A stretch of 64,000 nucleotides of DNA from Nemania diffusa (taxonomy: Eukaryota > Ascomycota > Sordariomycetes > Xylariales > Xylariaceae), in the NCBI GenBank assembly GCA_038501195.1, contig JBBPUQ010000003.1, forward strand, positions 124,001-188,000, written 5' to 3'. The position numbers and the translations under genes were made by a program. Positions within the stretch are counted from its first letter, which is position 1; every line of letters begins with the position of its first letter. Under the pieces are notes generated by a model. The model worked only from the letters and a program-made list of their open reading frames with translations, had not been told where the DNA came from and did not search any database. This document shows, in pieces, positions 52,431 through 64,000 of this stretch.

Positions 52431-54616
52431 AAATATTAACAACTTAAATTAATAAATATATAAAAAAAATAGCTATTTTTAATTATAATTAATTATTAAA
52501 CTTTTAAATTTTTTAGTATTAAATAATAATTAAATTTTTAATAAATTAATTAAATAAATTTAATAATTTAGTATTATTTTATTATTATATATTAATTAAA
52601 ATTAAAAAATATAATAGCTAATTTGTTATTAAAAAAATAAAAGAACTTATAAACTTAAAAAAACAAAATAAAATATTAACAATATATAATTTTATTTAAA
52701 CTAATAAATAAAAAAAAAAAACTTATAAATATAAACTTAATAACTAAGTTATTTTATTTAAAATAAAATATAAAAATTAATATGTTATTATTTATAATAT
52801 TATTAATTAATAAAGTTTTAAAATATAATTAAAAATTTTTTAATTTAAAAATATATTAAATTAAAATATAATTAAATTAATTTAAAAATTAAACTTTAAA
52901 TAAAAATTTAATAACTTATAAAAAATAACTTATAATTTTATAAATAAATTATTTTTTTATAAAATTTTTAAAAAAAATTTATAACAAAATAATAATAGTT
53001 TATTTTAAATATAACAAAACAAAAAAGCTAATATTATTATAATATTAATAGTTTAAACTAATAATAAATTATAATAAATATATTATTAATTGTTTTAAAT
53101 ATTAACTAGTAAAAATATTAAAAAATAAAACTTTAAAATTATTTTAACTTATTTTTATATTTTTATAACTGTTTTAATATATAGTTATTAATTTTAAAAA
53201 AATAACAATAAATAAAAAACAAAACAAGTTTATATTTATAATAATAAATTAACTTAATAAATTATTATAATTAATATTTTATAATAAATTAATAATTATA
53301 TAAAAAATAACATAATTATATTATAAAAATTTATTTAAAATTTTTAAATTATTAAAGCAAATTAACTTAAATTAAAAACTTTAATTTATTTTTTTTTTAT
53401 TAATAAATTAATAAAAATATTAAATATTAAATAAATTTTATTATTAATAAAACATTATAAATTTATAAAATAAACTAAAATTATGATTAAATATTTAAAT
53501 TAATAACTATGTTTTTTTTATAACTATTATTAAAATAATTAAACAAATATATTATTAATAATAGATTTTATTGCTATATTATTATTATATAACTTAACAA
53601 AATTGCAGCTATATAAAATATTGTTTAAATTTTTAATATTTAGTTATTATAACTAAAAAAACAAAATATAAAAATTTATAAATTTATTTTTAATTAAATA
53701 ATTAAATTAAAAAAAAGTTTAATAAAAAACTAATATTATTAAACAATATATAAAAACAGTATAAATAATATTTAAACAAACTTAAAAAAAAATAATATAT
53801 TAAAAAAATCAATATAAATAAAAATTCAACTTTAAAATAAATAATTATATATTTATTATAAAAAAATATTAGTTTTAAATTATTAATAAACTTTTTAATA
53901 AATTAAACTACTTTTTTATTTAATAATATTTTAAAATTTTTAAATAAATAAATTTTATTATTTTTTAATTAAAAGTTTTAAATAATTAAAAATTAATAAA
54001 TTTATATTATATTAATTAATTATAAAAATTTTTAAACAATTTATTATTAAAACAGTAAATAAATAAATTTAAAAACAAAGTAATTTTTTTTATAAAAAAT
54101 AAACAAAAATAAAAAATAAAATAAATATATATTTTATAATTTTATTACAAAAAAATTTTATAATATTAAATTAATTAAAAAAAATAAAATTTTAATAATT
54201 AATAATATTTTATAAATAACTTTAAAAATTTAGCTAAAATATTGTTAATATTTTATAAAATAAACTTTAAAGCAGCAAAACTTTTAAAACAATTAAAAAA
54301 ATAATTATAAACAATAAAAAAAAAAAATTCTTAAAAATATATAAAAATAATAATGCGTTAAAAAAAAATTTTACAAAAATAATTAAAAAATTATATAAAA
54401 AAAATATAAACATAAATATAATTATAAATAAAATTATTATAATTTTATAACAACTATTTATAAAAAAGCTTTATATATTTTTATAAAATAAAAACTTATA
54501 ATATAATAATATTAAAATAAATATTTAAAATAATTTTTTTTTTTACTAAAATATAAATAATAAATTTAAATTTTTAAAATATTAATTTTAAAACAAGATT
54601 TTTTTAATAAAAAAAG

Positions 54617-54835
54617 TAATTATAACTAAATAACTAAACTAAATAGCATTTAAAATAACATTTATAACTAAAATAAAGCTTTTAGTTTATATATATAACT
54701 TATTATATATTTATAAATATATATTTATATAAATTAAACTTAAAATAGTTTTTTTTTTTTTTTTTTTTTATAATTAATATATAAATAATACTTTATTTAC
54801 AAACTTTGCTTTATTTAAATATATTAATTATAACA
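54617..54835 (+). repeat. 3' LTR of element C
   Basis: Partner of 48311-48528; strongly RIP-mutated, with G->A and C->T at nearly all informative sites in its first part. It ends near TATAACA. Confidence 0.82.
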
Positions 54836-57429
54836 AAGTTAAAATATTTTAATAAACTATTAATGTTTTTTTTATAAAATATAATTCTGTTTTTTTTATA
54901 CTGCTAATATTATATAAAATATTAATAAGCTTTTATTATAAAAAATATAAACAATTTTTTCGAAATTATTTTTTAAGTATAAAATTAATACTAAAAAAGT
55001 TATACTTATAAACAAATTATGTTTTAATAAATTGATATTTTTGTTAACTAAGCTTAGTATAAAGTTGTTTGTTTTAAAAAAAAAAGCTATATTTATATCA
55101 AAAATATTATTATTAAATGTATTAATATTAAAAATGCTATAATTAAAATTATTGTTATTAAAATTATTGTTGTAAAAATTAATACTATTGAAAATATATT
55201 AAGTTATAGCAAAAGTATTGTTTTTAACTTTTAGTAAAATTTTATTATTATTTTTTTCGAAAATTAGCGAAATATTGTTAAAAATTTTAAATAATACATT
55301 ATTTAACTCGATACTAAAATCTATATATATTTGCCACTAAATAACTATATATTTAATATATTTATTTGTAATATTTGTTTTTATATACAATTAATAAAAT
55401 AAAATAAGTAGTTTTTTAGTTATAACTTAGTTATTTATAAACTTGAAAATATTATATAAATTAACAGTATAAATATAAAGCTATTTTTATTTATTAATTA
55501 TAAATTTATAGTTTTTTAATATAATAAATTGTTTTAATAGCTTTTAAAGTAATATATTATATAGTAAATAGTATAAAAAGAAATTAATTAAAAAACATGC
55601 TAAAATATAATATATAATAACTTATAAATAAAATAAAGTTAAAATAGTTTAAAAATATAGTTTAACAGCTTATTTATATAGCTTATTGTATTTTTTAAAA
55701 TTACTTTTATTTTGTTATTATTATAATTTTAAAATAGTTTCGAAAAAATATATATTAATATATTAATTATAACTTCAATAATTTTAGTTTATAAATAAAA
55801 ATAACAACTATTTATATTAACTTTTTATTTTTTTTATTTTTTATTATATTTTTTATTTATTTTTATTAGTAATTTAATTATTATAGCAGATCTTTTTATA
55901 TATTTGTTTTTTAATTTAAATATTAGTAAAAAAAAATTTTTAAATATTAATATTTTAAACAATAACTTTTTTAATTCTGAAAATATACAAAAAGCTTTAA
56001 CTGAATATAATATAAAAAAAAACAGCAATAAGTAAAAAAGCAAAATAAAAAAAAAAAAAATAAAAAAAAAGGATTAAAAAACTTTTTAAAACTTTTAACT
56101 TTTTATAAAAATTTTTTATAATAGTAAATAAATCAAAAAGCTAATATATTAATTATATTTATATAAATTTATATTTTAGTTAAATTATAATATATATTAT
56201 TAACTTTTTTATAAGCAAAATTAAAAAAAGTTAATAAAAAGTACTTTGAAATTAAAAACTTTAGTTTTTATAATTTTAAATAAAACTATAATATAAAAAA
56301 AGCTTTTGATATTATTTAAAAATTTAATATTAAAATATTTATTTATAATATTAAAAACTTAGTAAAAGTTAATTTGTTGTTTAATTTTAACAGTTATAAT
56401 ATTAATATTTTTTTAAGTTATATTATATATAGTTTGAAATAGCTAAATAAGTTTAAAGCTTATATATATTTTATAGCAAAAAAAAAGCTTAAAAGTAATA
56501 TTTTTATTTAGAAATATCAAACTTTTAAAAAACTTTAAATAAATAATTAATTTATATTTTATTAATATTAAATTATTTATTAACTATATTTATTAAAATT
56601 ATATTAACTAGTTTATAATTAAAAATTGAAAAAAAGATTTTATAAATGAAATAAAGCTTTTTTAACTATAACAATATTTTAAAAAATAATTTAACATTAA
56701 TAATTTTATAAATATTTTTAACTAAATAAAGTTAATTGTTAATATAAATAAATTGATAAAAAAATTAAAAATTTAATATATAAATATATTATATGCTTTT
56801 AATATAAAAATAAACAAGTTAATTATTACTGCAGTTTTATTTATAGAATTAAATATATATATTAAGTTAAATATTAATTAAAAAAACAACTTAAATAGTT
56901 CTAAAGTTTATTTTTTTAATTAAAACAACTATTTAAACTGTTTTAATATATTAATAGAAATTTTTTAGCTTTAAAAATTTAAACTAAAACAATTAAATAT
57001 TAAACTTTTTTATATTTTAAAACAATTTATATATAACAAAAAAGCATTAAAAAAAAAGTTATAAATTATTTATATAATTTTTAAGTTTTTATTTTTTAAG
57101 TTAAAAAAGTAAAAATTATATATTTTATATTTATATTGTTGTTTGTTTAGCTTACATTTTTTGATTTTTTTAAAAATAACGAAACTATTAAGCAGCTAAT
57201 AAAAAAAACTAAGTAAGTATTAAATTTATTACAAAAAAAAAAAAAAAATAGTAGAATATTTTATTATAATAGTTAGAATTTTCTGTTTAAAAGAGTTAAA
57301 ACTAAAAATAATATAATATTTCGGTTTATAAAATAAATCGGAAAATTATTTGCTTTTTTTATATTGATATTTTTATTATAAAAAGTATAAATTTATTATT
57401 TACAAAACTTTAAGCTTTTTGTTAATAGT

Positions 57430-57880
57430 TTATTTTATATTAAAGTTTATTAGCTGCAACTAAGTTTACTAATTTAATAATAAACAATATTTGTTATTTA
57501 AAGTTATAAATATATTAACAAATTATAATATTTTAAATTTTATATTAAAGTTTATTAGTTAAAGTTAAGTTTGTTAATTATATAATAAGTAATATTTGCT
57601 ATTTAAAGCTAAAAATATATTTAAAAACTATATTACTTTAAAATTTATACTAAAAAATATTAATTAATAAATAGCTAGCAATTTTACAATAAATAATATT
57701 TGCTAGTTAAAGCTAAAAATATATTAAAAAATTATATTATTTTAAAGTTTATATTAAAGATATTAATTAATAAAAAACTAGCAATTTTATAATAAACAAT
57801 ATTTGCTATTTAAAATTAATAATATATTAAAAAATTATAATATTATAATTTTTATATTAAAAAGTATTAATTAAAAAAAA
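57430..57880. repeat. Minisatellite, about 107-bp unit, about 4.5 copies
   Basis: Units start TTTATA(T/C)TAAA at about 57430, 57538, 57645, 57749 and 57857, and each contains AATATTTG(C/T)TA(T/G)TTAAAG before AATATATTAA. Divergence between copies is mainly transitions. Confidence 0.8.
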
Positions 57881-57929
57881 AACTGCTTTAATAATAATAA
57901 ATATTATTTAATATTTTAAGCAGAAAATA

Positions 57930-58190
57930 TTAATATAAATTAATAAACTATATTATTTTTATTTTTATATTAAGATTTAAACAGTATATTATTTTTATTT
58001 TATTATATTTTGATATTACTATTAATTATTTTATATTAAATTTAGTTTAATATAATATAAATTAATAAATTATATTATTTTTATTTTTATACTAAAGTTT
58101 AATTTAAATGATATATTATTTTTATTTTATTATATTTTAGTATTACTATTTATTATTTTATATTAAATTTAGTTTAATATAACTTTAATA
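57930..58190. repeat. Tandem duplication, about 126-bp unit
   Basis: TAATATAAATTAATAAA.TATATTATTTTTA begins two consecutive units at about 57932 and 58058, both continuing with TATTATTTTTATTTTATTATATTTT and TTTTATATTAAATTTAGTTTAATATAA. Confidence 0.75.
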
Positions 58191-59249
58191 TATAAAAATT
58201 AAATATATAAAAAACTTTATTATATATATTTTATAGTTAAATTTTTACTTTTTTTAGTTTATATTTATATGCTACTAGTTATAATATTTTATTTGTAGCA
58301 AATATTTTATATTAATTTAAACAGCTAATTAAATTGATATTGTTAATATATTAAAGTTTTTTTATTTAACTTTTAGTTTTACTGCTTAATTATTACTTTT
58401 TTTTTATTTTATTACTAAATTATTTACTAATATTTTTGAAATATTTTATTATTTATATTTAATATTTATTTTTTATATAAAATTTTTTATAAATAATTAG
58501 TAGCTATATTTATATTTATTACAACTGTTTAATTTATTAGTAATATATAGCAAGTTATTATTTATAAATTTATTTTAAAACTATATACTTTTAATATTTG
58601 TTTTTTTTTTTATTTTTATAATAATATTACAGCAGTAATAATAATATATATTTTTAAACTGCTAACTATAATATTTATATTTTTTTATTAATTAATAAAA
58701 TAAATAAAAAAAATTATAAATAAATTAATTTTTAAAATTTTAGTATTATTTTTATTTTATATATTATATATAGTAAATTGTTTTTTTATTATTTTTTATA
58801 ACTTTATAATTAATTTTATAATTTATATTTTTTTATTTTTTATATTAAATAAATAACTTTTTTTTTTTTTATATTATATACTTTTAAATTTTAAAAAAAA
58901 AAGTAGTTTAATAATTATATTATTTATTTAATATATTTTATATTATATTTTGTTTTTAAGCTATATTTATTTTTAGTAAATTTATAAAATTTAAATATTT
59001 AAATAGTATTTAATTTTTTATTTAATTATAAACAAATTTTATTTAATACTTAAAGTTTTGTTTAAAATTTATATTAATTAAGTTATAGCTTGTTTTTTAA
59101 ATTTCGCATTTTATATTAATATAAATATTAGCTAACAAATAATTACTAAAGTAATAATAAATTTATAAATTATTAAAAACTTAAAATTTAAAATATTAAT
59201 TGTTTTAGTTAATTTATTAATATATATATAAATATAAAAAACATAAAAA

Positions 59250-60320
59250 TAAATAAAATATATATTAATATTATAAGTTTTAATAATATAATAGTTTAAA
59301 CAATTTTAATTAGTAACAATAATTTAAATAATTACTTTATTATAAAATATATTAGTATATTTAAACTATATTTTAATATAAAAAAAGCAGAAATATTATT
59401 TTTAAATATTAAAGTTAATAAAAAGTTAAAAATTAAATATAATAAAAAAACTTTTATTATAAACAATATATAAGCTAATATAAACAACTAAATATTTATA
59501 AAAATTAAACTATTTATTAATATAAAAAAACAAAATAATATAAATTTATTTGATATAAATAATAATATAAATAATAATAATAAAATTAATATTAATATTT
59601 TAACTAAAAAAAAAAATAAAAACAACAATAGTAAAGTTTTAAATAATAATTAATTTTTTTTTAATATAAAATTTATTAATAATATTAAAAATAATAAAAA
59701 TAATAAAAATATAAACAATAATAAAATTAATATATTTAATTAAACTTTTAAAACTTATAACAATTTAAAAAGCAAAAATTTAAAAAATAAAAATAACAAT
59801 TTTATTTAAATAAATATAACTACTAAAAAAAAATTTATAATAAATAAAAATATAAATAAAACAAATGTTATAAAAATAATATTAGTTTAAAAAAAAACAT
59901 TAAATAAAAAAAAAGTATTAATAATAAAAAAAATAATAGTTATAAAAATAATATAAGCTATAAAAAAAATATAAGCTATAAAAATATTATTAGTTTAAAA
60001 AAAAACATTAGTTATAAAAAAAAAAATAGCTGTAAAAAAAACAACAGTTATAAAAAAAATAATAGCTGCAAAAAAAGCATTAATTATAAAAAAAGCACTA
60101 AATGCAAAAAAAGTACTAGATATAAAAAAAATATAAACTATAAAAGATATATTTATTATAAAAAATATATTTGCTGTAAAAAAAACAGCTGCTACAAAAA
60201 ATATATCTATTATAAAAAAAACAGCTGCTATAAAAAAAACATTAAATAAAAAAAATAAACTTAATAAAAAAAAAATACTAAATATAAAAAAAAAAATATT
60301 TAAAAAAAAAAAAAAAATTT
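59250..60320 (+). pseudogene. Probable RIP-killed cargo gene with 18-nt periodic repeat
   Basis: The plus strand from about 59250 reads in long stop-sparse runs rich in Asn (probably former Asp) and Lys. From about 59930 to 60250 it shows an 18-nt period built on (A/T)GCTATAAAAAAAA, which translates as a hexapeptide of the form x-x-(Cys/Tyr)-Lys-Lys-(Asn/Ser), about 17 units. Such periodicity in multiples of three suggests a former repeat protein. Family and function are unknown. It lies in the right arm of the TIR element outside the nested retrotransposon, so it may have been a gene of that element. Confidence 0.4.
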
Positions 60321-62163
60321 TAATAATTTAGAAAATTTTTATATAAAATTTTTAAATATTATATATTAATTATTTTAATAACAATATATATTATATATAA
60401 ACAAATATTTATTAAATATTAAAAAAAACTTTTAATAATTTTAAAACATATTTTTTTAGTTTAATATTTACAATATTAATTAATATTTTTAATTATATAT
60501 TTAATTATTTAATAAAAAAATTTTTTATTGCTATAAAAAAAAAATAAAAAAAATAGTTAAAGCAATATTTTATAGCTACTAATAATTTTAAATAAAATTT
60601 ATTAAATTATTAATTTATAAATAGTTATTATTTTAATTTAAATATAAACAATAAAGCTTTAAAATATAAAAATTTAATTTAAATTAAAATAAATAATATT
60701 AAATTTAATAAAAAATATTTAATAAATATATATAATATTAAAAAATGAAAATATATATAAAAATATAAAATAAAAAATAATTTAATAAATATAAAAAAAA
60801 TAGCTATAAAAAAAAAAAAAAAAAAAGATATAAATAAAAATTAATATTATAACTAAAAATAATATTTTATATTAATATTTATTAGTTATAAAAATAAATA
60901 AAAAAAAAAAATTAATTTATATATTAATTAATTATAACTAAATATTTAAAATAAATTAATAATAAAAAATTATAAAAAAAATATATTAATTTTATATTAT
61001 AATAATATTTTATATATAAAAAAAAATATATATATATATATATAACATTTTTAAATTTAATATTTTTTATTAATATTTTATATATTATATTTAAAAAAAA
61101 GCTTTTATTTTTATTTTTTTATTTTTAAATTATTTATTATAAAAATTAAATATTATTAGTTTGTTATATTAATTTGCAGCTTAAACAAATAATAAAATTA
61201 TTTAAAAAAATTTAAAAAAATTTAAAAAAAAAACAATTTAATAATATAAGTTATATTTAAAATTAAAACATAATTAATATTTAAAAAATAAAATTTTTTA
61301 TATTTAATATTAAATTTAAAAATATTAAAGCTTTAAAGTTTTAAATTTTTACAGTTTAAATAAATTATTAAATATTTTATATAAATTTTATAATAATATA
61401 ATATATTTTTATAAATTTTAATTTTTATAACTTTAAATATATTATAATATAAAAATAATAAGTTTATAAACTATTAATAAAAATATATTATTTTATATAA
61501 TAACTATTAATAATATAAAATAATTAAATATTTTTTTAATTTAATATATTAATATAAAAACTAATTATTAAATATTAGTTAAATAATTAATTAATAAAAT
61601 ATTAAATTTAAATTTTTATATTAAATAAATAAATTTATTTATATAGTTATATATAGTAATAAAAATTTATATTAAATATTTATAAACAATAATTTAAAAC
61701 TTTAAGTTAAAAAAATAATATATAATAAACAAAATAATAATTTTTATTTATAACTATATAAAAATAAAAATAATTTTTTTATAAAAAATATTTTTTTTTT
61801 TATAATAATATTAAAATAAAAATAATTTTTTAATAGAAATAATTTTAAATAATAATTTTTTTATATAAAACTATTTTATTTTTATAATAGTATTAAAATA
61901 AATATTATTTTATAATAAAATAGTTTTAATAAATAAAAAGTATTATTATAAAAAAAAAAATTTTAGTAAAAAAAAATAGTTTTAAAACTATAAAATTTAT
62001 AATAACTGTTATAGCTTTAAACTATGTAAAAATAAATACAGTTTTTTTTTAAAAAATAGTTTATACTATATAATATTTATCGGAGCCGTTTTTAAAAAAA
62101 AAATCGTCTTAAAAAAATTATGACAGTTTCGGGGTTCGTGACAATTACAGTGATCGTCTCTGC

Positions 62164-62186
62164 TACCCCCCCCCCTCGCGCTAATG
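62164..62186 (-). repeat. Right terminal inverted repeat of the 21.4-kb element
   Basis: Reverse complement of the left terminus with ten C in place of nine G. It is followed by TA at 62187-62188 and then by ordinary-composition DNA. Confidence 0.8.
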
Positions 62187-62188
62187 TA

Positions 62189-63204
62189 GGTATTTAGGTA
62201 TATTAGCTACCAATACCGAGGTACCTAGTAATTATTATAATGATATTGTTTACCTACACGCGCCGTTGTTTTAAGCCTATGTGTGACGGGGCGCAACGCT
62301 CTGACAAGCGCCGGCGCCAGAGCTGAAAACCGTCCCCAGCGCAACCCAGGCTCCCCACGCTCCCCGAGTATGGAACTGTCCCAAAAATGGCTGGCGTGTC
62401 ACGACATCTGCCTCACCTCAAGCCGGTAGGCTTCTGTCTGCCCAGGCCATTCGTCTCTCAGCCCGCTGCACTACACCTCACTTTGCGCTACCTATCTTTG
62501 CTCCCTCCCTCACTACCTATCTCTATCTACGTACCTAGTACAGTACAGAGTATTAACTTGTCGACCCTCTCTTCCCGTCTTCCCGTCTTCTCCTCTCCTC
62601 TTCTCTCCCCTCCTTTCCCCCTCTCTACCCCATAGCTAAACCCACCCACACCAAATCAAAACAACGCCCACTTCCACACTACCTCCCTACCTATGTATCT
62701 GCACCAGATCACACCAATACAACACCAACGCTCACTTCCTACGTACCTAGCTAGCTAGCTACTTCGCCAACCCTTTCTCTCGTTAATTGCCCCTCTGTGC
62801 TTTTTTTTCCTTGTCACTTTCGTCTAGCACACGCTTTGGACCCTCTTTACTAGCAGTCAACTTCTCCACCATCGCCACGGCTCGGTCCGTCGAGTCTTCA
62901 AAACTAGTGTAGTGTAGAGACATCTGGCCCCGTTGTCCATCATCACCACCCAATCCGCTGCCGCTACTCTTGCTTTTACATGCTTCACCGCTTTCTTTCC
63001 CACCAGCTCTATACTGTACATGTCGGCTAGTGGGGAAAGCGGGCTATTTTGTACATTGCGCTGACGAAAGTGTATTGCTCGCCTATTATATTGCTGCTCC
63101 ATCTCGTAGCCCGCGGCACATCTGAGTCATCCGCAGGTCCCTAGCTTTCTCCCCATTGGTGAAGTGATCTCTAGTGGCTGGTCCGTCCCGGTCCCGGGTA
63201 TTAT
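62189..63204. other. Promoter/leader region of the right-edge gene
   Basis: Normal composition resumes right after the TIR. 62400-62830 is strongly C/T-rich on the plus strand with CTACCTA words and a CTAGCTAGCTAG run (about 62747-62760), a common look for fungal promoters and leaders read rightward. Short open frames here lack recognisable content. Confidence 0.5.
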
Positions 63205-64000
63205 ATGGAGTTCACGCGCCGGCGCCATGGCTCGGATCAGAGGCATGGGTACGGGTATGCTTCAAGCCCCGGGTCCAGCTCCGAGCAGCGTCCCGTCGCA
63301 AGCCTGCCGGCCATGCTGAGACATAACGGCCCCGACAGACATGATGACGGCGGATTTGACATTTGGTTCTTGGAATTCTCCAATCTTTACAACCTGAACC
63401 TACGTAGGCCAAATTCTAGCTTCATCTATGAACAAGCCGGAGCCTCGTCTTATTACGACGACTCGTCGTTTTATGGTCGTCTAAAGAGCCAGTATCGTCG
63501 AGGCAAGGGTAATCTCATTCTTGAACTCTTCGCAAACGACGCCCGTGAGATACATTCCAAATGGGTGAAGAAACCGGACGGAGGGACTGGCGTTACTCCC
63601 TCGCCGACTGGTCTGCCTCGCGCGTCGACCGAGCCAGAGCGTACTAGCCTGCTGAACTGCCTGGCAGAGATCCTTGACTTCCTAAGCCGGAGTGAGCGGC
63701 CTCGCCATTCTGTTGCTGACGAGCCTCTGTCACCAACCGGGATGCGTAGTACCAAGCGCCCGTCGCCGGATGAAGAGTGTCGCCAGTCCCCAACATCGAA
63801 GCGATGTAGAGGCATTACAACCCCTTTGAGACCTCCTAGCGTCCTCTCTCGTCTTGATAGTGGCGAGGTAAGGGCCTCGACCCCTGTGCCCGAGACAACC
63901 GCGCCGCTTATAGTACGCGATGTACCATATAGCCAGGAGCACGGCACTCATGAGTTTGCATCCTCAGCAAATATAAGTAGGTCATCGTTCGCGCCTAGCG
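63205..64000 (+). CDS. Unrecognised protein, N-terminal part (runs off window)
   Basis: From ATG at 63205 a single frame stays open to the window end: 265 codons without a stop or needed intron in G/C-rich DNA, good evidence for a real exon. The start reads MEFTRRRHGSDQRHGYGY. A folded-looking segment around residues 50-115 contains FDIWFLEFSNLYNLNLRR and GNLILELFANDAREIHSKW. The rest is Ser/Pro/Arg-rich with a basic KRPSPDEECRQSPTSKRC stretch that could serve as a nuclear localisation signal. I do not recognise the family. It is probably a large nuclear or regulatory protein whose catalytic part lies beyond the window. Confidence 0.7.
   Translation, partial: MEFTRRRHGSDQRHGYGYASSPGSSSEQRPVASLPAMLRHNGPDRHDDGGFDIWFLEFSNLYNLNLRRPNSSFIYEQAGASSYYDDSSFYGRLKSQYRRGKGNLILELFANDAREIHSKWVKKPDGGTGVTPSPTGLPRASTEPERTSLLNCLAEILDFLSRSERPRHSVADEPLSPTGMRSTKRPSPDEECRQSPTSKRCRGITTPLRPPSVLSRLDSGEVRASTPVPETTAPLIVRDVPYSQEHGTHEFASSANISRSSFAPS

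Larger units (their letters stand above)
48311..54835 (+). mobile_element. Ty3/gypsy LTR retrotransposon C, RIP-degraded, nested
   Basis: Direct repeats of about 218 bp (about 48311-48528 and 54617-54835) bound a 6.1-kb interior whose plus strand holds gypsy pol relics in the order protease-like, reverse transcriptase, RNase H. The first 25 bases of the two LTRs differ only by G->A and C->T in the right copy. Both share AAAATAG before a poly-T run and the following AATATATAAATAATACTTTATTT. LTR ends are uncertain by several bases and no target duplication was found. It sits inside the 21.4-kb TIR element and so inserted after it. Confidence 0.85.
40789..62186. mobile_element. Candidate 21.4-kb element with terminal inverted repeats, RIP-degraded
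   Basis: The whole right AT-rich block is bounded by inverted ends CATTAGCGCGAG followed by a G run and TA: left at 40789-40810, right as reverse complement at 62164-62186. TA lies directly outside both ends (40787-40788 and 62187-62188), as in a TA target duplication. Weaker inverted similarity continues for tens of bases, sharing ATTGTCAC and CGAAA. The G/C-rich termini coincide with the composition break at both sides. Inside lie a nested Ty3/gypsy element (about 48311-54835), many minisatellites and stop-ridden sequence; removing the nested element leaves about 14.9 kb. No transposase was identified. A Tc1/mariner-type transposon inflated by insertions, or an unknown large TIR element, would fit. 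Confidence 0.7.

Noticed and set aside
55834..56043. 69-codon minus-strand open frame with hydrophobic start
   Set aside because: AT-rich DNA readily yields Phe/Leu/Ile strings; no support for a real membrane protein.
40789..62186. Assignment of the large element to Starships or Mavericks/Polintons
   Set aside because: No tyrosine recombinase, polymerase B, integrase or long terminal repeats of those classes could be read, and a TA flank does not fit them. It is left unclassified.

Overview
The window looks like nuclear DNA of a filamentous ascomycete (Pezizomycotina, possibly Sordariomycetes). Genes carry many short introns of about 48-120 bp with GTRNGY donors and YAG acceptors. Typical fungal families are present. 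Gene-bearing DNA of ordinary composition alternates abruptly with extremely A+T-rich blocks full of stop codons. Paired LTRs in those blocks differ almost only by C->T and G->A changes, as expected from repeat-induced point mutation (RIP). The organism assignment is inference.

Layout. 1-15470 is an AT-rich block with two LTR retrotransposons. One (243-6158) has 308-bp LTRs and an ATTAA target duplication. The other (about 7010-13766) is Ty3/gypsy on the minus strand with recognisable reverse transcriptase and RNase H relics. A 176-bp TTTA microsatellite follows. 15471-22464 has normal composition but no gene I can support; it holds a MITE-like 100-bp inverted repeat and a diverged 195-bp duplication. 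22465-39355 is the gene island: a calpain-like protease, a NiCoT nickel/cobalt permease, a secreted tyrosinase, an amidase-signature hydrolase, an anion:cation symporter-type MFS transporter and a Zn(II)2Cys6 transcription factor. 39356-40786 is intergenic DNA rich in TAGGTA/TACCTA motifs. 40789-62186 is a second AT-rich block bounded by matching inverted ends next to TA dinucleotides. It looks like one 21.4-kb TIR element, carrying many minisatellites and a nested RIP-killed Ty3/gypsy element (about 48311-54835). 62189-64000 is a new island with the 5' part of an unrecognised gene that runs off the window.

How the genes may work together. Amidase and MFS transporter are divergent across 1.8 kb and the Zn2Cys6 factor lies tail-to-tail with the transporter, an arrangement often seen in small fungal catabolic clusters (inference). 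The nickel permease has three GATAAG sites in 96 bp upstream, which would suit nitrogen (AreA/NIT2-type) control and a urease link, also inference. Exon structures were worked out by hand from splice signals, reading phase and family motifs; all six complete genes close in frame.
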